Shown here piece after piece: positions 41,984 through 51,739 of a stretch of 64,000 bases of DNA. The translations under genes and the position numbers were made by a program. Origin of the DNA: Streptomyces genisteinicus (GTDB taxonomy: Bacteria; Actinomycetota; Actinomycetes; Streptomycetales; Streptomycetaceae); NCBI RefSeq assembly GCF_014489615.1, contig NZ_CP060825.1, forward strand, positions 2,701,001 to 2,765,000, given 5' to 3'. Positions within the stretch are counted from its first letter, which is position 1. Every line of letters begins with the position of its first letter. The notes under the pieces were generated by a model. The model was not told the DNA's origin, made no database searches, and saw only the letters and a list, made by a program, of their open reading frames with translations.

Positions 41984-44803
41984 CTACTTCTTGCGGCGGC
42001 GGCCGCCGCCCTTCGCCGCCTTGCGGCGCTCGGCACGCGTCATGCCGTCGGAGCCCGACGCGCCCTCGCCCCCGTCGTTGTCGAAGTCGCCCTCGACGAC
42101 ACCGCCCTCGCCGTCCACCGTCGGCGCGGAGAAGTGCAGCCGGTCGGGGCGCTGCGGCGCCTCCAGGCCCTTGGCGCGGATCTCGGGGCGCCCGGCGCCG
42201 GCCGGCACCGCGTCCTGCTTGGAGAGCGAGGTCTTCTCCGCCGCGTCCTGCACCGGGACCTCCTCGACCTGCTGCTCGACCTGGACCTCCAGGTTGAACA
42301 GGTAGCCGACGGACTCCTCCTTGATGCCCTCCATCATGGCGGTGAACATGTCGAAGCCCTCGCGCTGGTACTCGACCAGCGGGTCCTTCTGGGCCATCGC
42401 GCGCAGGCCGATGCCCTCCTGGAGGTAGTCCATCTCGTAGAGGTGCTCGCGCCACTTGCGGTCGAGGACCGACAGGACCACGCGGCGCTCCAGCTCGCGC
42501 ATGATCTCCGAGCCGAGCTGCTTCTCGCGCTCCTCGTACTGCGCGTGGATGTCGTCCTTGATCGACTCGGCGATGAACTCCCCGGTGATGCCGGCACGGT
42601 CGCCGACCGCGTCCTCCAGGTCCTCGATGGTCGCCTTCACCGGGTAGAGCTGCTTGAAGGCACCCCAGAGCCGGTCCAGGTCCCACTCCTCGGCGAAGCC
42701 CTCGACGGTCTCCGCCTGGATGTACGCGTCGATGGTGTCGTCCATGAAGTGGACGACCTGCTCGTGCAGGTCCTCGCCCTCGAGCACCCGGCGGCGCTCG
42801 CCGTAGATGACCTCGCGCTGGCGGTTGAGCACCTCGTCGTACTTGAGGACGTTCTTGCGGGTCTCGAAGTTCTGCTGCTCGACCTGCGACTGCGCGGAGG
42901 CGATCGCGCGGGTGACCATCTTGTTCTCGATCGGAACGTCGTCGGGGACGTTCGCCATGGCCATCACGCGCTCGACCATCGCGGCCTTGAACAGGCGCAT
43001 CAGGTCGTCGCCCAGCGACAGGTAGAAGCGGGACTCGCCGGGGTCGCCCTGACGGCCGCTGCGGCCTCGCAGCTGGTTGTCGATACGGCGGGACTCGTGG
43101 CGCTCGGTGCCCAGGACGTAGAGGCCGCCCAGGTCCTTGACCTCGTCGTGCTCCGCCTTCACGGCCGCCTCGGCACGCTCCAGCGCGCCCGGCAGGGCGG
43201 CCGCCCACTCCTCGACGTGCTCGACGGGGTCGAGCCCGCGCTGGCGCAGCTCCGCCTCGGCGAGGTCGTCCGGGTTGCCGCCGAGCTTGATGTCGGTGCC
43301 TCGGCCGGCCATGTTCGTGGCGACGGTGACCGCGCCGCGGCGGCCGGCCTGGGCGACGATCGTCGCCTCGCGCTCGTGGTTCTTCGCGTTCAGCACCTCG
43401 TGCTGGACGCCTCGCTTGTTGAGCTGCTGCGAGAGGTACTCGGACTTCTCGACCGAGGTCGTGCCGACCAGGATCGGCTGGCCCTTCTCGTGCTTCTCGG
43501 CGATGTCGTCGACGACGGCCGCGAACTTGGCGACCTCGGTCCGGTAGATCAGGTCGGACTGGTCGAGGCGGACCATCGGCTTGTTCGTCGGGATCGGCAC
43601 GACGCCCAGCTTGTAGATCTGGTGGAACTCCGCGGCCTCGGTCATGGCCGTACCGGTCATGCCGGAGAGCTTGTCGTACAGGCGGAAGAAGTTCTGCAGG
43701 GTGATCGTGGCGAGGGTCTGGTTCTCGTCCTTGATGTCCACCCCTTCCTTCGCCTCGATCGCCTGGTGCATGCCCTCGTTGTAGCGGCGGCCGGCGAGGA
43801 TACGGCCGGTGTGCTCGTCGACGATCATGACTTCGCCGTCCATGACGACGTAGTCCTTGTCCTTCTTGAACAGCTCCTTGGCCTTGATGGCGTTGTTCAG
43901 GTAGCCGACGAGCGGGGTGTTGACCGACTCGTAGAGGTTGTCGATGCCCAGCCAGTCCTCGACCTTGGCGACGCCGGCCTCGTGGATCGCGACCGTGCGC
44001 TTCTTCTCGTCGACCTCGTAGTCGCCGGTCTCCTCGATGCCCTTCAGCGGGTTGCCCGCCTCGCCCTTGGTGAGCCGGGTGACGAGCTTGGCGAAGTCTC
44101 CGTACCACTTGGTGGCCTGGTCGGCGGGGCCGGAGATGATCAGCGGCGTACGGGCCTCGTCGACGAGGATCGAGTCGACCTCGTCGACACAGGCGAAGTT
44201 GTGGCCGCGCTGGACGAGCTCGTCCTTGGACCACGCCATGTTGTCGCGGAGGTAGTCGAAGCCGAACTCGTTGTTCGTGCCGTAGGTGATGTCGCAGGCG
44301 TACTGCTCGCGGCGCTGCGCGGGCGACATGTTGGCGAGGATGCAGCCGACCTGGAGGCCCAGGAACTTGTGGACCCGGCCCATCATCTCGGAGTCGCGCT
44401 CGGCCAGGTAGTCGTTCACCGTGATCAGGTGCACGCCCTTGCCGGACAGCGCGTTCAGATAGGCGGGGAGGGTGCCGACGAGGGTCTTGCCCTCGCCGGT
44501 CTTCATCTCGGCGACGTACCCGAGGTGCAGGGCGGCGCCGCCCATGAGCTGGACGTCGTAGTGACGCTGGCCGAGGACGCGCTTGGCGGCCTCGCGGACG
44601 GTCGCGAACGCCTCGGGCATCAGGTCGTCGAGGCTCTCGCCGTCGGCGTAGCGCTGCTTGTACTCCTCGGTGAGCGCCCGCAACTCGGCGTCGGAGAGGT
44701 TGACGAAGTCCTCTTCGATGGAGTTGACCTGGTCCGCGATGCGGTGCAGTTTGCGCAGGATCTTGCCTTCGCCTGCACGCATGAGCTTGTTGAAGACGGA
44801 CAC
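41984..44803 (-). CDS. secA: preprotein translocase ATPase SecA
   Basis: A 939-residue motor that drives secretory proteins through SecYEG. It starts [19 protein letters not shown]; Walker A is MKTGEGKT at 100-107, the DEAD-box equivalent is [16 protein letters not shown], and [13 protein letters not shown] and [13 protein letters not shown] mark the second nucleotide-binding fold. The C-terminus ends [17 protein letters not shown] and lacks the zinc-binding Cys cluster of E. coli SecA, as is normal for actinobacterial SecA1. The GTG at 44803 has GGAGA 10 bases upstream. Only the first few in-frame codons upstream extend the frame, without similarity. Single gene, divergent from an acetyltransferase gene. 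Confidence 0.98.
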   Translation of the reverse strand: MSVFNKLMRAGEGKILRKLHRIADQVNSIEEDFVNLSDAELRALTEEYKQRYADGESLDDLMPEAFATVREAAKRVLGQRHYDVQLMGGAALHLGYVAEMKTGEGKTLVGTLPAYLNALSGKGVHLITVNDYLAERDSEMMGRVHKFLGLQVGCILANMSPAQRREQYACDITYGTNNEFGFDYLRDNMAWSKDELVQRGHNFACVDEVDSILVDEARTPLIISGPADQATKWYGDFAKLVTRLTKGEAGNPLKGIEETGDYEVDEKKRTVAIHEAGVAKVEDWLGIDNLYESVNTPLVGYLNNAIKAKELFKKDKDYVVMDGEVMIVDEHTGRILAGRRYNEGMHQAIEAKEGVDIKDENQTLATITLQNFFRLYDKLSGMTGTAMTEAAEFHQIYKLGVVPIPTNKPMVRLDQSDLIYRTEVAKFAAVVDDIAEKHEKGQPILVGTTSVEKSEYLSQQLNKRGVQHEVLNAKNHEREATIVAQAGRRGAVTVATNMAGRGTDIKLGGNPDDLAEAELRQRGLDPVEHVEEWAAALPGALERAEAAVKAEHDEVKDLGGLYVLGTERHESRRIDNQLRGRSGRQGDPGESRFYLSLGDDLMRLFKAAMVERVMAMANVPDDVPIENKMVTRAIASAQSQVEQQNFETRKNVLKYDEVLNRQREVIYGERRRVLEGEDLHEQVVHFMDDTIDAYIQAETVEGFAEEWDLDRLWGAFKQLYPVKATIEDLEDAVGDRAGITGEFIAESIKDDIHAQYEEREKQLGSEIMRELERRVVLSVLDRKWREHLYEMDYLQEGIGLRAMAQKDPLVEYQREGFDMFTAMMEGIKEESVGYLFNLEVQVEQQVEEVPVQDAAEKTSLSKQDAVPAGAGRPEIRAKGLEAPQRPDRLHFSAPTVDGEGGVVEGDFDNDGGEGASGSDGMTRAERRKAAKGGGRRRKK

Positions 44804-45044
44804 TGAGGCTGGTCTCCTTGCCGGTCGGGCCTGGCACTGGGTCGTGTGACGGACACTGGCGCGGGCACGGCAGGTGGGCCCCACCGCATCGGCCATCGTA
44901 AGCGAGGACCCCGCCGGGTCGGGAGGTCCATGGCCACCCGGGCCGCACTGTCCGCCATCAGGAGAACGCACCAGGCGCTCGGAAGGTGCCGGGAAGGCCG
45001 CAAAAGTGCTCGCATCGCACGCGGGACCTGACCACAATCCCCGC

Positions 45045-45620
45045 ATGGAGCCGATCACACTCACCACCGAGCGCCTTCTGCTGCGGACGTTCACGGCCGA
45101 GGACACCGAAGCCGTGTACCGGGCCTGCCAGGACCCGGACATCCGGCGCTGGACGACGGTTCCCTCCCCGTACGAGTGGCAGCACGCCGCGGAGTTCACC
45201 GAACACATGGTCCCCGACGGCTGGCGCAACAGCACGATGTGCACGTTCGCCGTGCTCCCGCGCGAGGGCGGGCCGCTGATGGCGTCCGTCGGCGTCACCC
45301 TGCGCACCTTCTCGGGCACCTGGGAGATCGGCTTCTGGACCGGCAAGGAGCACCGCGGGCGGGGTGTCATGGCGGAGGCCGTGTCCGCCGTCGCGCACTG
45401 GTCCTTCATGCGCCTGGGAGCCACCCGGCTGGAGTGGCGGGCCGAGGTGGGCAACACGGGCTCCCGCGCGGTGGCCGAGAAGGCCGGCTTCCGGGTGGAG
45501 GGCTGTCTGCGGGCCGCCCTGCTCAACAAGGACACCCTCCGCGACGCCTGGGTGGGCTCCCTGCTCCCGTCCGACCTCGGTCTGACCAGCACCCACGCCT
45601 ACCTTCCGGCAGGCTCCTGA
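45045..45620 (+). CDS. GNAT family N-acetyltransferase (RimJ/RimL type)
   Basis: A 191-residue acetyl-CoA-dependent transferase starting [17 protein letters not shown], the standard RimJ/RimL opening. The acetyl-CoA pyrophosphate loop is [16 protein letters not shown], and the later [19 protein letters not shown] is the conserved C-terminal helix-strand segment. It may acetylate a protein N-terminus, an antibiotic or another amine; the substrate is unknown. No ribosome site is obvious before the ATG, so it may be leaderless. Divergent from secA and followed after 51 bases by the AlkZ/YcaQ-like gene. Confidence 0.9.
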   Translation: MEPITLTTERLLLRTFTAEDTEAVYRACQDPDIRRWTTVPSPYEWQHAAEFTEHMVPDGWRNSTMCTFAVLPREGGPLMASVGVTLRTFSGTWEIGFWTGKEHRGRGVMAEAVSAVAHWSFMRLGATRLEWRAEVGNTGSRAVAEKAGFRVEGCLRAALLNKDTLRDAWVGSLLPSDLGLTSTHAYLPAGS

Positions 45621-45671
45621 CCGCGCGGACGGGCGGCCCGGCTGTCGGTGCCGGGCCCTAGGGTGCGGGGC

Positions 45672-46835
45672 ATGACCTCTGTGCCGCCCCCCTCCGTCAC
45701 CCTCTCCGCCGACGAGGCGCGTCGCATCGCACTGCGCGCCCAGGGCTTCCTCGGCGCCCCCGACCGCCGCGGCGGGGTCCGGGGCGTACTGCGCGCACTC
45801 GGCGCGGTGCAGCTCGACACCATCTCGGTGCTGGCCCGCTCCCACGAGCTGATCCCGTACGCCCGGCTCGGCGCCGTCGGCCGCCGGACGGTCGAGGACG
45901 CCTACTGGACCGAGGGCCACAGCTTCGAGTACTGGTCGCACGCGGCCTGCATCCTGCCCGTCGAGGAGTGGCCGCACTTCGCGTTCCGCCGCCGCGCCTA
46001 CCGCGCCCGCCCGCACTGGCACCACGACCTCCCCGACGGGGCGTACGACGCGGTCGTGCGGCAGCTGCGCGAGGAGGGCCCGCTCACCGCCACCGAACTG
46101 GGCGGCGCGAAGAACGGCGGCGAGTGGTGGGACTGGTCGGCGTCGAAGGTCGCCGTGGAGCGCGCCCTGATGTACGGCGAGGTGGTGTGCGTCGAGCGCC
46201 GGGGCTGGAAGCGGGTCTACGACCTGGCGGAGCGTGCCGTTCCCGGCGCGGTGCTCCACGACGAGCTGGATGACACCGAGTGCCTGCGCAGGCTCGTCGG
46301 CCTCGCCGGGCAGGCGCTCGGCGTGGGCACCCGGGCGGACATCGCGGACTACCACCGCATCAAGGGCGAACAGTTCGACGCGGTGGTCGCGGACTCGGGC
46401 CTGGTGCCGGTGGCCGTCGAGGGCTGGGCGAAGCCGGCCTGGGCGGACCCCGCGGCACTGTCGTCGGTGCCGCGCGGCCGGCACCGCACCACGCTGCTCT
46501 CCCCCTTCGACTCCCTGATCTGGGAGAGGGCGCGCACGGAACGGATCTTCGGCTTCACCCACCGGCTGGAGGCCTACGTGCCGAAGCAGAAGCGGGTGCA
46601 CGGGTACTTCACGATGCCGCTGCTCGCCGGGGGCCGGCTCGTCGGCCGGGTGGACCCGGCGCGCGAGGGCACCACGCTGGTGGCACGGCAGCTGTCCCTG
46701 GCGGGCCCCAAGGCCGTGGCCCCGATGGCCCAGGCACTGCGCGAGGCCGCTTCCTGGGTGGGCTGCGACACGGTGCGGGTGGAGCGGGTCGACCGCCCCG
46801 AGCTCGCCGCGGACCTGGTCAGGGCCCTCGGCTGA
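45672..46835 (+). CDS. AlkZ/YcaQ-like winged-helix DNA glycosylase family protein
   Basis: A 387-residue protein of the HTH_42 family. Near the N-terminus GAVQLDTISVLARSHEL holds the Q-x-D motif that in AlkZ and YcaQ provides the catalytic residues for unhooking DNA interstrand crosslinks or excising bulky alkyl bases. Other hallmarks are EYWSHAACILPVEEWP, LLSPFDSLIWERAR and FGFTHRLEAYVPKQKRVHGYF. The ATG at 45672 is preceded by TAGGGT 13 bases upstream and no clear ribosome site, suggesting a leaderless mRNA; an in-frame start 24 bases earlier is less likely. No biosynthetic cluster is nearby, so a general repair role is more likely than self-resistance. Confidence 0.85.
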   Translation: MTSVPPPSVTLSADEARRIALRAQGFLGAPDRRGGVRGVLRALGAVQLDTISVLARSHELIPYARLGAVGRRTVEDAYWTEGHSFEYWSHAACILPVEEWPHFAFRRRAYRARPHWHHDLPDGAYDAVVRQLREEGPLTATELGGAKNGGEWWDWSASKVAVERALMYGEVVCVERRGWKRVYDLAERAVPGAVLHDELDDTECLRRLVGLAGQALGVGTRADIADYHRIKGEQFDAVVADSGLVPVAVEGWAKPAWADPAALSSVPRGRHRTTLLSPFDSLIWERARTERIFGFTHRLEAYVPKQKRVHGYFTMPLLAGGRLVGRVDPAREGTTLVARQLSLAGPKAVAPMAQALREAASWVGCDTVRVERVDRPELAADLVRALG

Positions 46836-46894
46836 CCGTGACCCCACCGGCCGCCCTCGCCGCTGTCCCGGCCGGCGAGGGCGCGCGGGGAGGG

Positions 46895-47653
46895 CTAGCG
46901 GATCTCCAGGATCTTCTCGCGCATCGCGTAGACCACGGCCTCCATCCGGGAGTGCAGCTGCAGCTTCTCCAGGATGTTGCGCACGTGGTTCTTCACCGTG
47001 TTCTCGGAGATGAAGAGCTCCTTGGCGATGTCCCGGTTGTTCATGCCGGTGGCGACCAGCTTGAGCACCTCCAGCTCGCGGTCGGTGAGCCGGGGCGCGG
47101 GCACCAGCCTGCGCTCGTCCGTGCGCTGGATCATCGACTTGAACTCGGTGAGCAGCTTGGAGGCCATCGAGGGACTGATCTGCGACTGGCCGTCCGCGAC
47201 CGCGCGGATGGCGGTCGCCACCTCGTCGGTGGAGATCTCCTTGAGGAGGTAGCCGGTGGCTCCCGCCTTGATCGCGTCGTAGAGGTCGGCCTCCTCGTCG
47301 CTGATCGTCAGCATGATGATCTTCGCGCTGGGGGCGACCTCCTTGATCGACGTGCAGGCCTCGATGCCGCCCCGCTTGGGCATCCGCACGTCCATCAGCA
47401 CGATGTCGGGCAGCAGGTCGGCCGCCTTGTCCACCGCCTCCGCCCCGTCGCCGGCCTCGCCGACGACCTGGATGTCCTCCTCCTGTTTGAGGACGATCTC
47501 CAGTCCTCGCCGGAAGAGCGCGTGGTCGTCCACCACGAGCACCCTGATGGGCTCCGTCCCGCGGGACCCCGTCGGCTCCTCGTCGGTGTCGACGGCGAGC
47601 GGGCGACCGGTCCGGCCCGCTTCGCCGTGCATCGGCCCGAAGCTGTCCGCCAT
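46895..47653 (-). CDS. NarL/FixJ-type response regulator, orphan
   Basis: A 252-residue response regulator. A disordered N-terminal extension of about 35 residues precedes the receiver domain, which has the acidic pair VVDDH, the phospho-accepting Asp88 (VLMDVRMP), the Thr in MLTIS and the Lys in YLLKEI. The C-terminal LuxR helix-turn-helix reads LTDRELEVLKLVATGMNNRDIA and NTVKNHVRNILEKL. GGGGGAGG lies 5 bases before the ATG. No histidine kinase is adjacent, so its partner is elsewhere or it is not phosphorylated in the usual way. It sits within the secA-hpf interval that is otherwise conserved. Confidence 0.93.
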   Translation of the reverse strand: MADSFGPMHGEAGRTGRPLAVDTDEEPTGSRGTEPIRVLVVDDHALFRRGLEIVLKQEEDIQVVGEAGDGAEAVDKAADLLPDIVLMDVRMPKRGGIEACTSIKEVAPSAKIIMLTISDEEADLYDAIKAGATGYLLKEISTDEVATAIRAVADGQSQISPSMASKLLTEFKSMIQRTDERRLVPAPRLTDRELEVLKLVATGMNNRDIAKELFISENTVKNHVRNILEKLQLHSRMEAVVYAMREKILEIR

Positions 47654-48052
47654 CGTTCCTCCCCCTGAAGGCCGTGGCCCGAGATCATGTCTGGTCTGCC
47701 AACGTCAGTGCGCCGCACATCCGTTGGCCTGCCGGGTCATGCTTTCATGCCGGGGCGGCGAAAGGGTGATCCCGCGGTCGCACGATGGTGCCCCTGGGGG
47801 GCGCACGGGGCGCTCCAGGGGCACCTGGTCCCTGTTTCCGTTGCTGTTTCGGCCGGGCGGACCGGGAGGCTTCCGGGGCGCTTCGCCGGCGCGCTCCCAC
47901 CGGGCGGCGGCCGGTCGTGCCCTTCGGACGGCCGTCTCTCCCCGGGGGTCAGCGGGCGGCGGCCGGTCAAGGAACCGGCCGGGGGCCGGCGCCGGGCGGA
48001 GTGCAGTGGGCTCCGGTCCGGCGACGGCCGCTTCGGGCGGGCGAGGCGGGTG
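47654..48052. other. 399-bp gap between response regulator and hpf
   Basis: It contains the response-regulator promoter and the hpf 3' flank, both minus strand. A long hairpin at 47787-47825 pairs GGTGCCCCTGG with CCAGGGGCACC around an inner GCGC/GCGC helix. A shorter one, CGGCCGGT-caagga-ACCGGCCG, at 47960-47981 is a likely hpf terminator about 70 bases past its stop. No gene seen. Confidence 0.55.
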
Positions 48053-48742
48053 TCAGCCTCCGAGCGCGCCCCCGGCGCCGCCGGCCTCGGCCCCGGCCAG
48101 CGGGTCGGTCTCCAGGTGGATGACGCCGTAGTCGTACGCGTGCCGCCGGTAGACGACACTGGGCTGCTTCGTCTCGGAGTCGACGAAGAGGTAGAAGTCG
48201 TGACCGACCAGTTCCATCTCGTAGAGCGCCTGGTCGAGCGTCATGGGGGCTGCCGTGTGCAGCTTCTCGCGGACCACCAGCGGTCCCTCGCCCTGCACTT
48301 CGAGCGAGCCCATCCTGGTGGTGGGGACGGCGTCCGTCGCCTCCTGGGCGACCGGCTTGCCGTTGGCGTTCAGTTCGGCGACGCCGGGGACGACGTCGGC
48401 CACCTCGGCCGCCGAGAGGCGTCCGTTGCCCCGCCGTGTGTGGCGCTTGTCGTGCTCCTTGCGGAGCCTTGCCTCCAGCTTCCCGGTGGCGAGGTCGAGC
48501 GCTGCGTACGGATCGGCGGCGGACGCCTCCGCGCGGATCACCGGGCCACGCGAACGCAGCGTGATCTCCACGCGGTCGGAACGGTCTGCCTGCCGCGGGT
48601 TGTGCTCCTTGGACACCTCGACGTCGAGGCTGATCACCTTGCCGTCGAGCTTCTGGATCTTGTCCAGCTTCAGCTTCTCGGCCACGTGCTTGCGGAACCG
48701 CTCGGGCACCTCGGTCTTGCGGCCCTTGACGACGATGTCCAC
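48053..48742 (-). CDS. hpf: long-form ribosome hibernation promoting factor (HPF)
   Basis: A 229-residue HPF of the long type that pairs 70S ribosomes into inactive 100S dimers. The N-terminal S30AE domain (about 1-105) begins VDIVVKGRKTEVPERFR; an acidic/basic linker follows; the C-terminal dimerisation domain is REKLHTAAPMTLDQALYEMEL ending YRRHAYDYGVIHLE. The GTG at 48742 has GGAG 6 bases upstream and matches the family start better than the longer frame. Expression is probably stress-controlled: upstream lies a leader of about 220 bases with a mini-ORF. In M. tuberculosis the homologue Rv3241c is next to secA1, as nearly here. Confidence 0.93.
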   Translation of the reverse strand: MDIVVKGRKTEVPERFRKHVAEKLKLDKIQKLDGKVISLDVEVSKEHNPRQADRSDRVEITLRSRGPVIRAEASAADPYAALDLATGKLEARLRKEHDKRHTRRGNGRLSAAEVADVVPGVAELNANGKPVAQEATDAVPTTRMGSLEVQGEGPLVVREKLHTAAPMTLDQALYEMELVGHDFYLFVDSETKQPSVVYRRHAYDYGVIHLETDPLAGAEAGGAGGALGG

Positions 48743-48821
48743 GCAGAACTCCGTTCCCGGATCGCCCCGCCGCTGCTCGGCCGCGGAGCATCTCCCAATT
48801 TCTTGCACCAGGCCCCGACGA

Positions 48822-48851
48822 TCACCGGGGCGCGGACTCGGTGAGTTTCAC
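48822..48851 (-). CDS. possible nine-codon upstream ORF in the hpf leader
   Basis: GTG AAA CTC ACC GAG TCC GCG CCC CGG TGA would encode MKLTESAPR. It is preceded by GGGGAGGAGGAG, one of the strongest ribosome sites in the window, and ends 80 bases before the hpf start. Translation could influence the downstream leader. Coding status is unproven; the purine run could serve another role. Confidence 0.4.
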   Translation of the reverse strand: MKLTESAPR

Positions 48852-48975
48852 CTCCTCCTCCCCAGTCGACAAGATCTCCACCCACCCAATTCAGAGAGGT
48901 CTCTGTCCCGAATCCCTGGCCGGAAAACACGGCACTGCATTCGGTGCGGAACGCTTTCGCCATTCCTCACAACCG

Positions 48976-49003
48976 AACATAGTCCCAGCGGGCCGATGTC
49001 GGC
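48976..49003 (-). promoter_or_regulatory. candidate hpf promoter
   Basis: On the minus strand TATGTT (48976-48981) fits TANNNT, with GCCGAC (48998-49003) 16 bases upstream as a weak -35. It would give a leader near 220 bases. Confidence 0.35.
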
Positions 49004-49074
49004 ACCCGCTACCCGAAGGTACCTCCGATCAGGCGTTATTGCCTCTCACTACCTGCAACGTTGCGAGTTCCCCG

Positions 49075-49803
49075 TCAGTTCCGGTTTATGGCCGGAGACG
49101 GCGGAGGAACCGCGACGACCGCTGCGCTCACCTGTACGAATCCCGCGAAAGCCGAACGGGCCCGACGCCGCGCGGCACTGAGTGCCCGGGCCGCCTCCGT
49201 CAACGACGCCCCCGTCGTCATCACGTCGTCCACGAGCACCGGCACCCCGTCCGAGAGCAAGCGGTCCGCTCCCGCCCGCACCCGAAGCGACCCGGACATG
49301 TTGGCCAGCCTCTCCGGAGCGCCGAGGCCCGCCTGGTCGGCCACCGGGCGCACCTGGCGGAGCACCGGCAGCACCTGGGCCGGACGCCCGGTGCGCCGCA
49401 GCGCGGCCGCGGCGGCCACCGCGATCCGCCGCCCGGCGTCGTGGCCGCGGGCCCGCACCGCGTGCGGCGCGGAGGGCACGGGGACGAGCAGCAGCGGCAC
49501 CGCGCCGGAACCGGGAGCCGCCGCCCGCACCGCGCCGGCCAGGGCCCGGCCGAGGGGCTCCGCCAGCCCCAGGGACCCCCGCTCCTTGTGGGCGAGGATC
49601 ACGGCCCGCACCGCGTCCCCGTACGCCGCGGCCGCGTGCACGGCCGGCAGCCCCTCCGGCTCCGGCACGGGCCGCGCACGGAGCACCGGACCGCCGTGCA
49701 GCGCCCGCGCACACCGTGCGCACAGCAGGGTGCGCCGACGGCCGCACCCCGCGCAGTCCACCGGCAGCACCAGGCCGGAGATCTCCCGCCACCATTCCCG
49801 CAT
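49075..49803 (-). CDS. ComF-like phosphoribosyltransferase-fold protein
   Basis: A 242-residue protein. An N-terminal zinc-finger-like segment has four Cys (VDCAGCGRRRTLLCARCARAL), followed by a type I phosphoribosyltransferase fold with the PRPP loop VLVDDVMTTGASL near residues 190-202 and RGHDAGRRIA. In naturally competent bacteria ComF helps DNA uptake; in actinobacteria the role is unknown. The ATG at 49803 fits. It lies between hpf and lpqB as in M. tuberculosis (Rv3242c). Confidence 0.88.
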   Translation of the reverse strand: MREWWREISGLVLPVDCAGCGRRRTLLCARCARALHGGPVLRARPVPEPEGLPAVHAAAAYGDAVRAVILAHKERGSLGLAEPLGRALAGAVRAAAPGSGAVPLLLVPVPSAPHAVRARGHDAGRRIAVAAAAALRRTGRPAQVLPVLRQVRPVADQAGLGAPERLANMSGSLRVRAGADRLLSDGVPVLVDDVMTTGASLTEAARALSAARRRARSAFAGFVQVSAAVVAVPPPSPAINRN

Positions 49804-49891
49804 GCGTCCAGGCTGACCGGTCCCCGGGGGCGGCGGCCACCCCTGTGGACAACCTTGACGGCCGGGCTCCGCGGCCCCCGCCGGGCCCGGC

Positions 49892-51739
49892 TCAGCCCGG
49901 ATAGACCGGCGAGGTGCCGCTCTTGACCAGGGTCTGCCAGTTCGCTCCCGCGGGCAGCCGGACGATCCCGTCCTCCTGCGAGTACGCGACCAGGGGCCTG
50001 CTCTCGTCGTCCGACGCGGCGACCGACCGCACCTGGTTGAGGCCCGGCAGGATCGAGTTGGGCGCGGTGGAACCGTCCGTCTGGATGTAGCGGACCTGCT
50101 GCACCCCGCCGGACTCCTTGCCGACCACGACGAGCCGGCTGGGGCCCGCCCAGGACACCGCCGTGACGGTCTCCAGGTGCGGCGCCGCCGGGCGCAGCTC
50201 GGTGACGGTGACCGCCGGGTCGTCCTCGGGGCCGTGCCGCTCCACCCGCCCGATCTTCAGCGTGGTCGTGCCGTCCTTGGTGAGCAGCAGCGCGATGCGC
50301 ACACCGTCCGCAGACACCTTCACCGCCTCGATCCGCGCGCCGTCGACCCCGGGCACGATCCGCACGTCCTGCGGGGTGCCCGTGCCGCCCGGCACCCGCA
50401 TCAGCCCGGGGTCCGACGGGTTGCGGTCGGCCACCCACAGGTCGCCCCTGCCGTCCCAGCTCGGCGAGGAGAGACGGTTCTCCGCCTGCCCGCCCGAGCT
50501 GGTGACGACGGGGGTCCTGAGCTCGGAGCCGGTGAGGATGGACGCCACGTACAGCTTGCCGGCGTCCATGGAGACGGCGGCCGCCGTCTGCTCGTCGCGG
50601 GCGACGGCGACCCGGCTCATCCGCAGCCGGCCGTCGCCGAAGGGTCCGGGCACGTTGTGCGGTTCGGCGGCGTCCTTGGACCCGCTGGCGAGCAGCGCGA
50701 GCCGGTCCTCCTCGTCGACGAAGTACTGGCTGTCGAGCCGGCCCGAGCCGTGATCGGGTGCGTACTCCTCCGCCTGGCCGCTGCCGAGCACGCACAGCTG
50801 CGAGCCGTTCGCGCGCAGCAGTTCCACCTGGTCGACCCGCGCCGACGACAGGTCCTTGAGCGTGAACAGGATCTGGGCCGCCATCTTGGTGCACTGCGGG
50901 CGGCCCACCGAGGACGCCTTCTCGTTCAGCGGGACCTTGAGCCCGTTGCGCTCGTCGAACTCCAGCGAGCGGGTGCCCTTCCTGAGGGCCGTCCCGGCCG
51001 GGAAGCGGGACTCGACCACGGGCGCCAGCCAGTCCGTCGGCCCCGCGAGCAGCGCCGACACCGCCTGGGTCACCGGATCCTGGCGGGTGACCGGGTCCTG
51101 CCGCTGGCGGATGTAGACCGGGTCGGCGACCACGACGCTGCGCCCCGAGGCGAAGTAGTACTTGTTGACGGACACGTAGTTGCGCTCGAAGTCCGACGCG
51201 CCCAGCAGCAGCCCGGGCGGCAGGCTGTCGATCCGCCACTGCTTGCCGTCGGGGCCGTTCTGCTCGGACAGGTGGATGGTCCGCCGGTACTCCACAGGCG
51301 TCACCGGCTGGTAGGCGCGCTGGGAGTCGACGGTCGCTATCTGGCGTCCGTACAGGGGGTAGCTGCGGCCCGGATTGTCCCGGCCGCTGAGTATCGGCGC
51401 CCCCGGGTCCGGAGCTGCCGTCAGCACCGTGGTGCTCGCCTCCGGCTTCCACCGCTTGGACGCCTCGTCCGTGAGGTACGAGCGGGCCGTGGCGAAGTTG
51501 GAGTCGTCGCTGGTCATCGCCTCCAGGAACCCGGTGACGATCTCGTCCGGCGTCGCGCCCTTGCGCGGCTGCACGGCGTAGACCCGCACCTGGGAGTCGC
51601 CGCGCTGCGACGCCTTCACCGGATGCACGTCGCCGCTGTCGGGCATCGACGCACAGCCCGCCAGCAGCACACCGCCGCACCCGAGGAGCGCCGTGAGGCG
51701 CAGCACCCGCGCTCGGCCCCCACGACGCTCAGCGCCCAC
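49892..51739 (-). CDS. lpqB: lipoprotein LpqB
   Basis: A 615-residue lipoprotein. The signal peptide ends in the lipobox LLAGC with the lipidated Cys29. A GerMN-like domain lies near 60-280 and the C-terminal half is a beta-propeller-like region (repeated W-D-G-R-G-D-L-W-V and similar blades). LpqB binds the extracytoplasmic part of MtrB and tunes MtrAB signalling, affecting division and the cell envelope. The GTG start overlaps the end of mtrB by 11 bases (51729-51739), so translation is coupled. Order mtrA-mtrB-lpqB is conserved across actinobacteria. Confidence 0.96.
   Translation of the reverse strand: MGAERRGGRARVLRLTALLGCGGVLLAGCASMPDSGDVHPVKASQRGDSQVRVYAVQPRKGATPDEIVTGFLEAMTSDDSNFATARSYLTDEASKRWKPEASTTVLTAAPDPGAPILSGRDNPGRSYPLYGRQIATVDSQRAYQPVTPVEYRRTIHLSEQNGPDGKQWRIDSLPPGLLLGASDFERNYVSVNKYYFASGRSVVVADPVYIRQRQDPVTRQDPVTQAVSALLAGPTDWLAPVVESRFPAGTALRKGTRSLEFDERNGLKVPLNEKASSVGRPQCTKMAAQILFTLKDLSSARVDQVELLRANGSQLCVLGSGQAEEYAPDHGSGRLDSQYFVDEEDRLALLASGSKDAAEPHNVPGPFGDGRLRMSRVAVARDEQTAAAVSMDAGKLYVASILTGSELRTPVVTSSGGQAENRLSSPSWDGRGDLWVADRNPSDPGLMRVPGGTGTPQDVRIVPGVDGARIEAVKVSADGVRIALLLTKDGTTTLKIGRVERHGPEDDPAVTVTELRPAAPHLETVTAVSWAGPSRLVVVGKESGGVQQVRYIQTDGSTAPNSILPGLNQVRSVAASDDESRPLVAYSQEDGIVRLPAGANWQTLVKSGTSPVYPG

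Larger units (their letters stand above)
48743..49074. other. hpf upstream region with long leader
   Basis: These 332 bases are clearly less GC-rich than their surroundings. They hold a candidate promoter near 48976-49003, a strong Shine-Dalgarno run with a nine-codon ORF (48822-48851), and possible stress-type elements such as GTTTT-N14-GGGAC (minus strand, about 48905-48930). A longer out-of-frame ORF from the ATG at 48963 overlaps hpf and is not supported. Confidence 0.5.

Noticed and set aside
41252..44806. A 1184-residue plus-strand frame opposite secA
   Set aside because: Same shadow effect: high G/C at the third codon position of secA removes stops from the antisense frame. No family features.
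48670..48963. 97-residue ORF overlapping the hpf start
   Set aside because: Out of frame with hpf, composition changes halfway, and the second half is simply hpf coding DNA in another frame.
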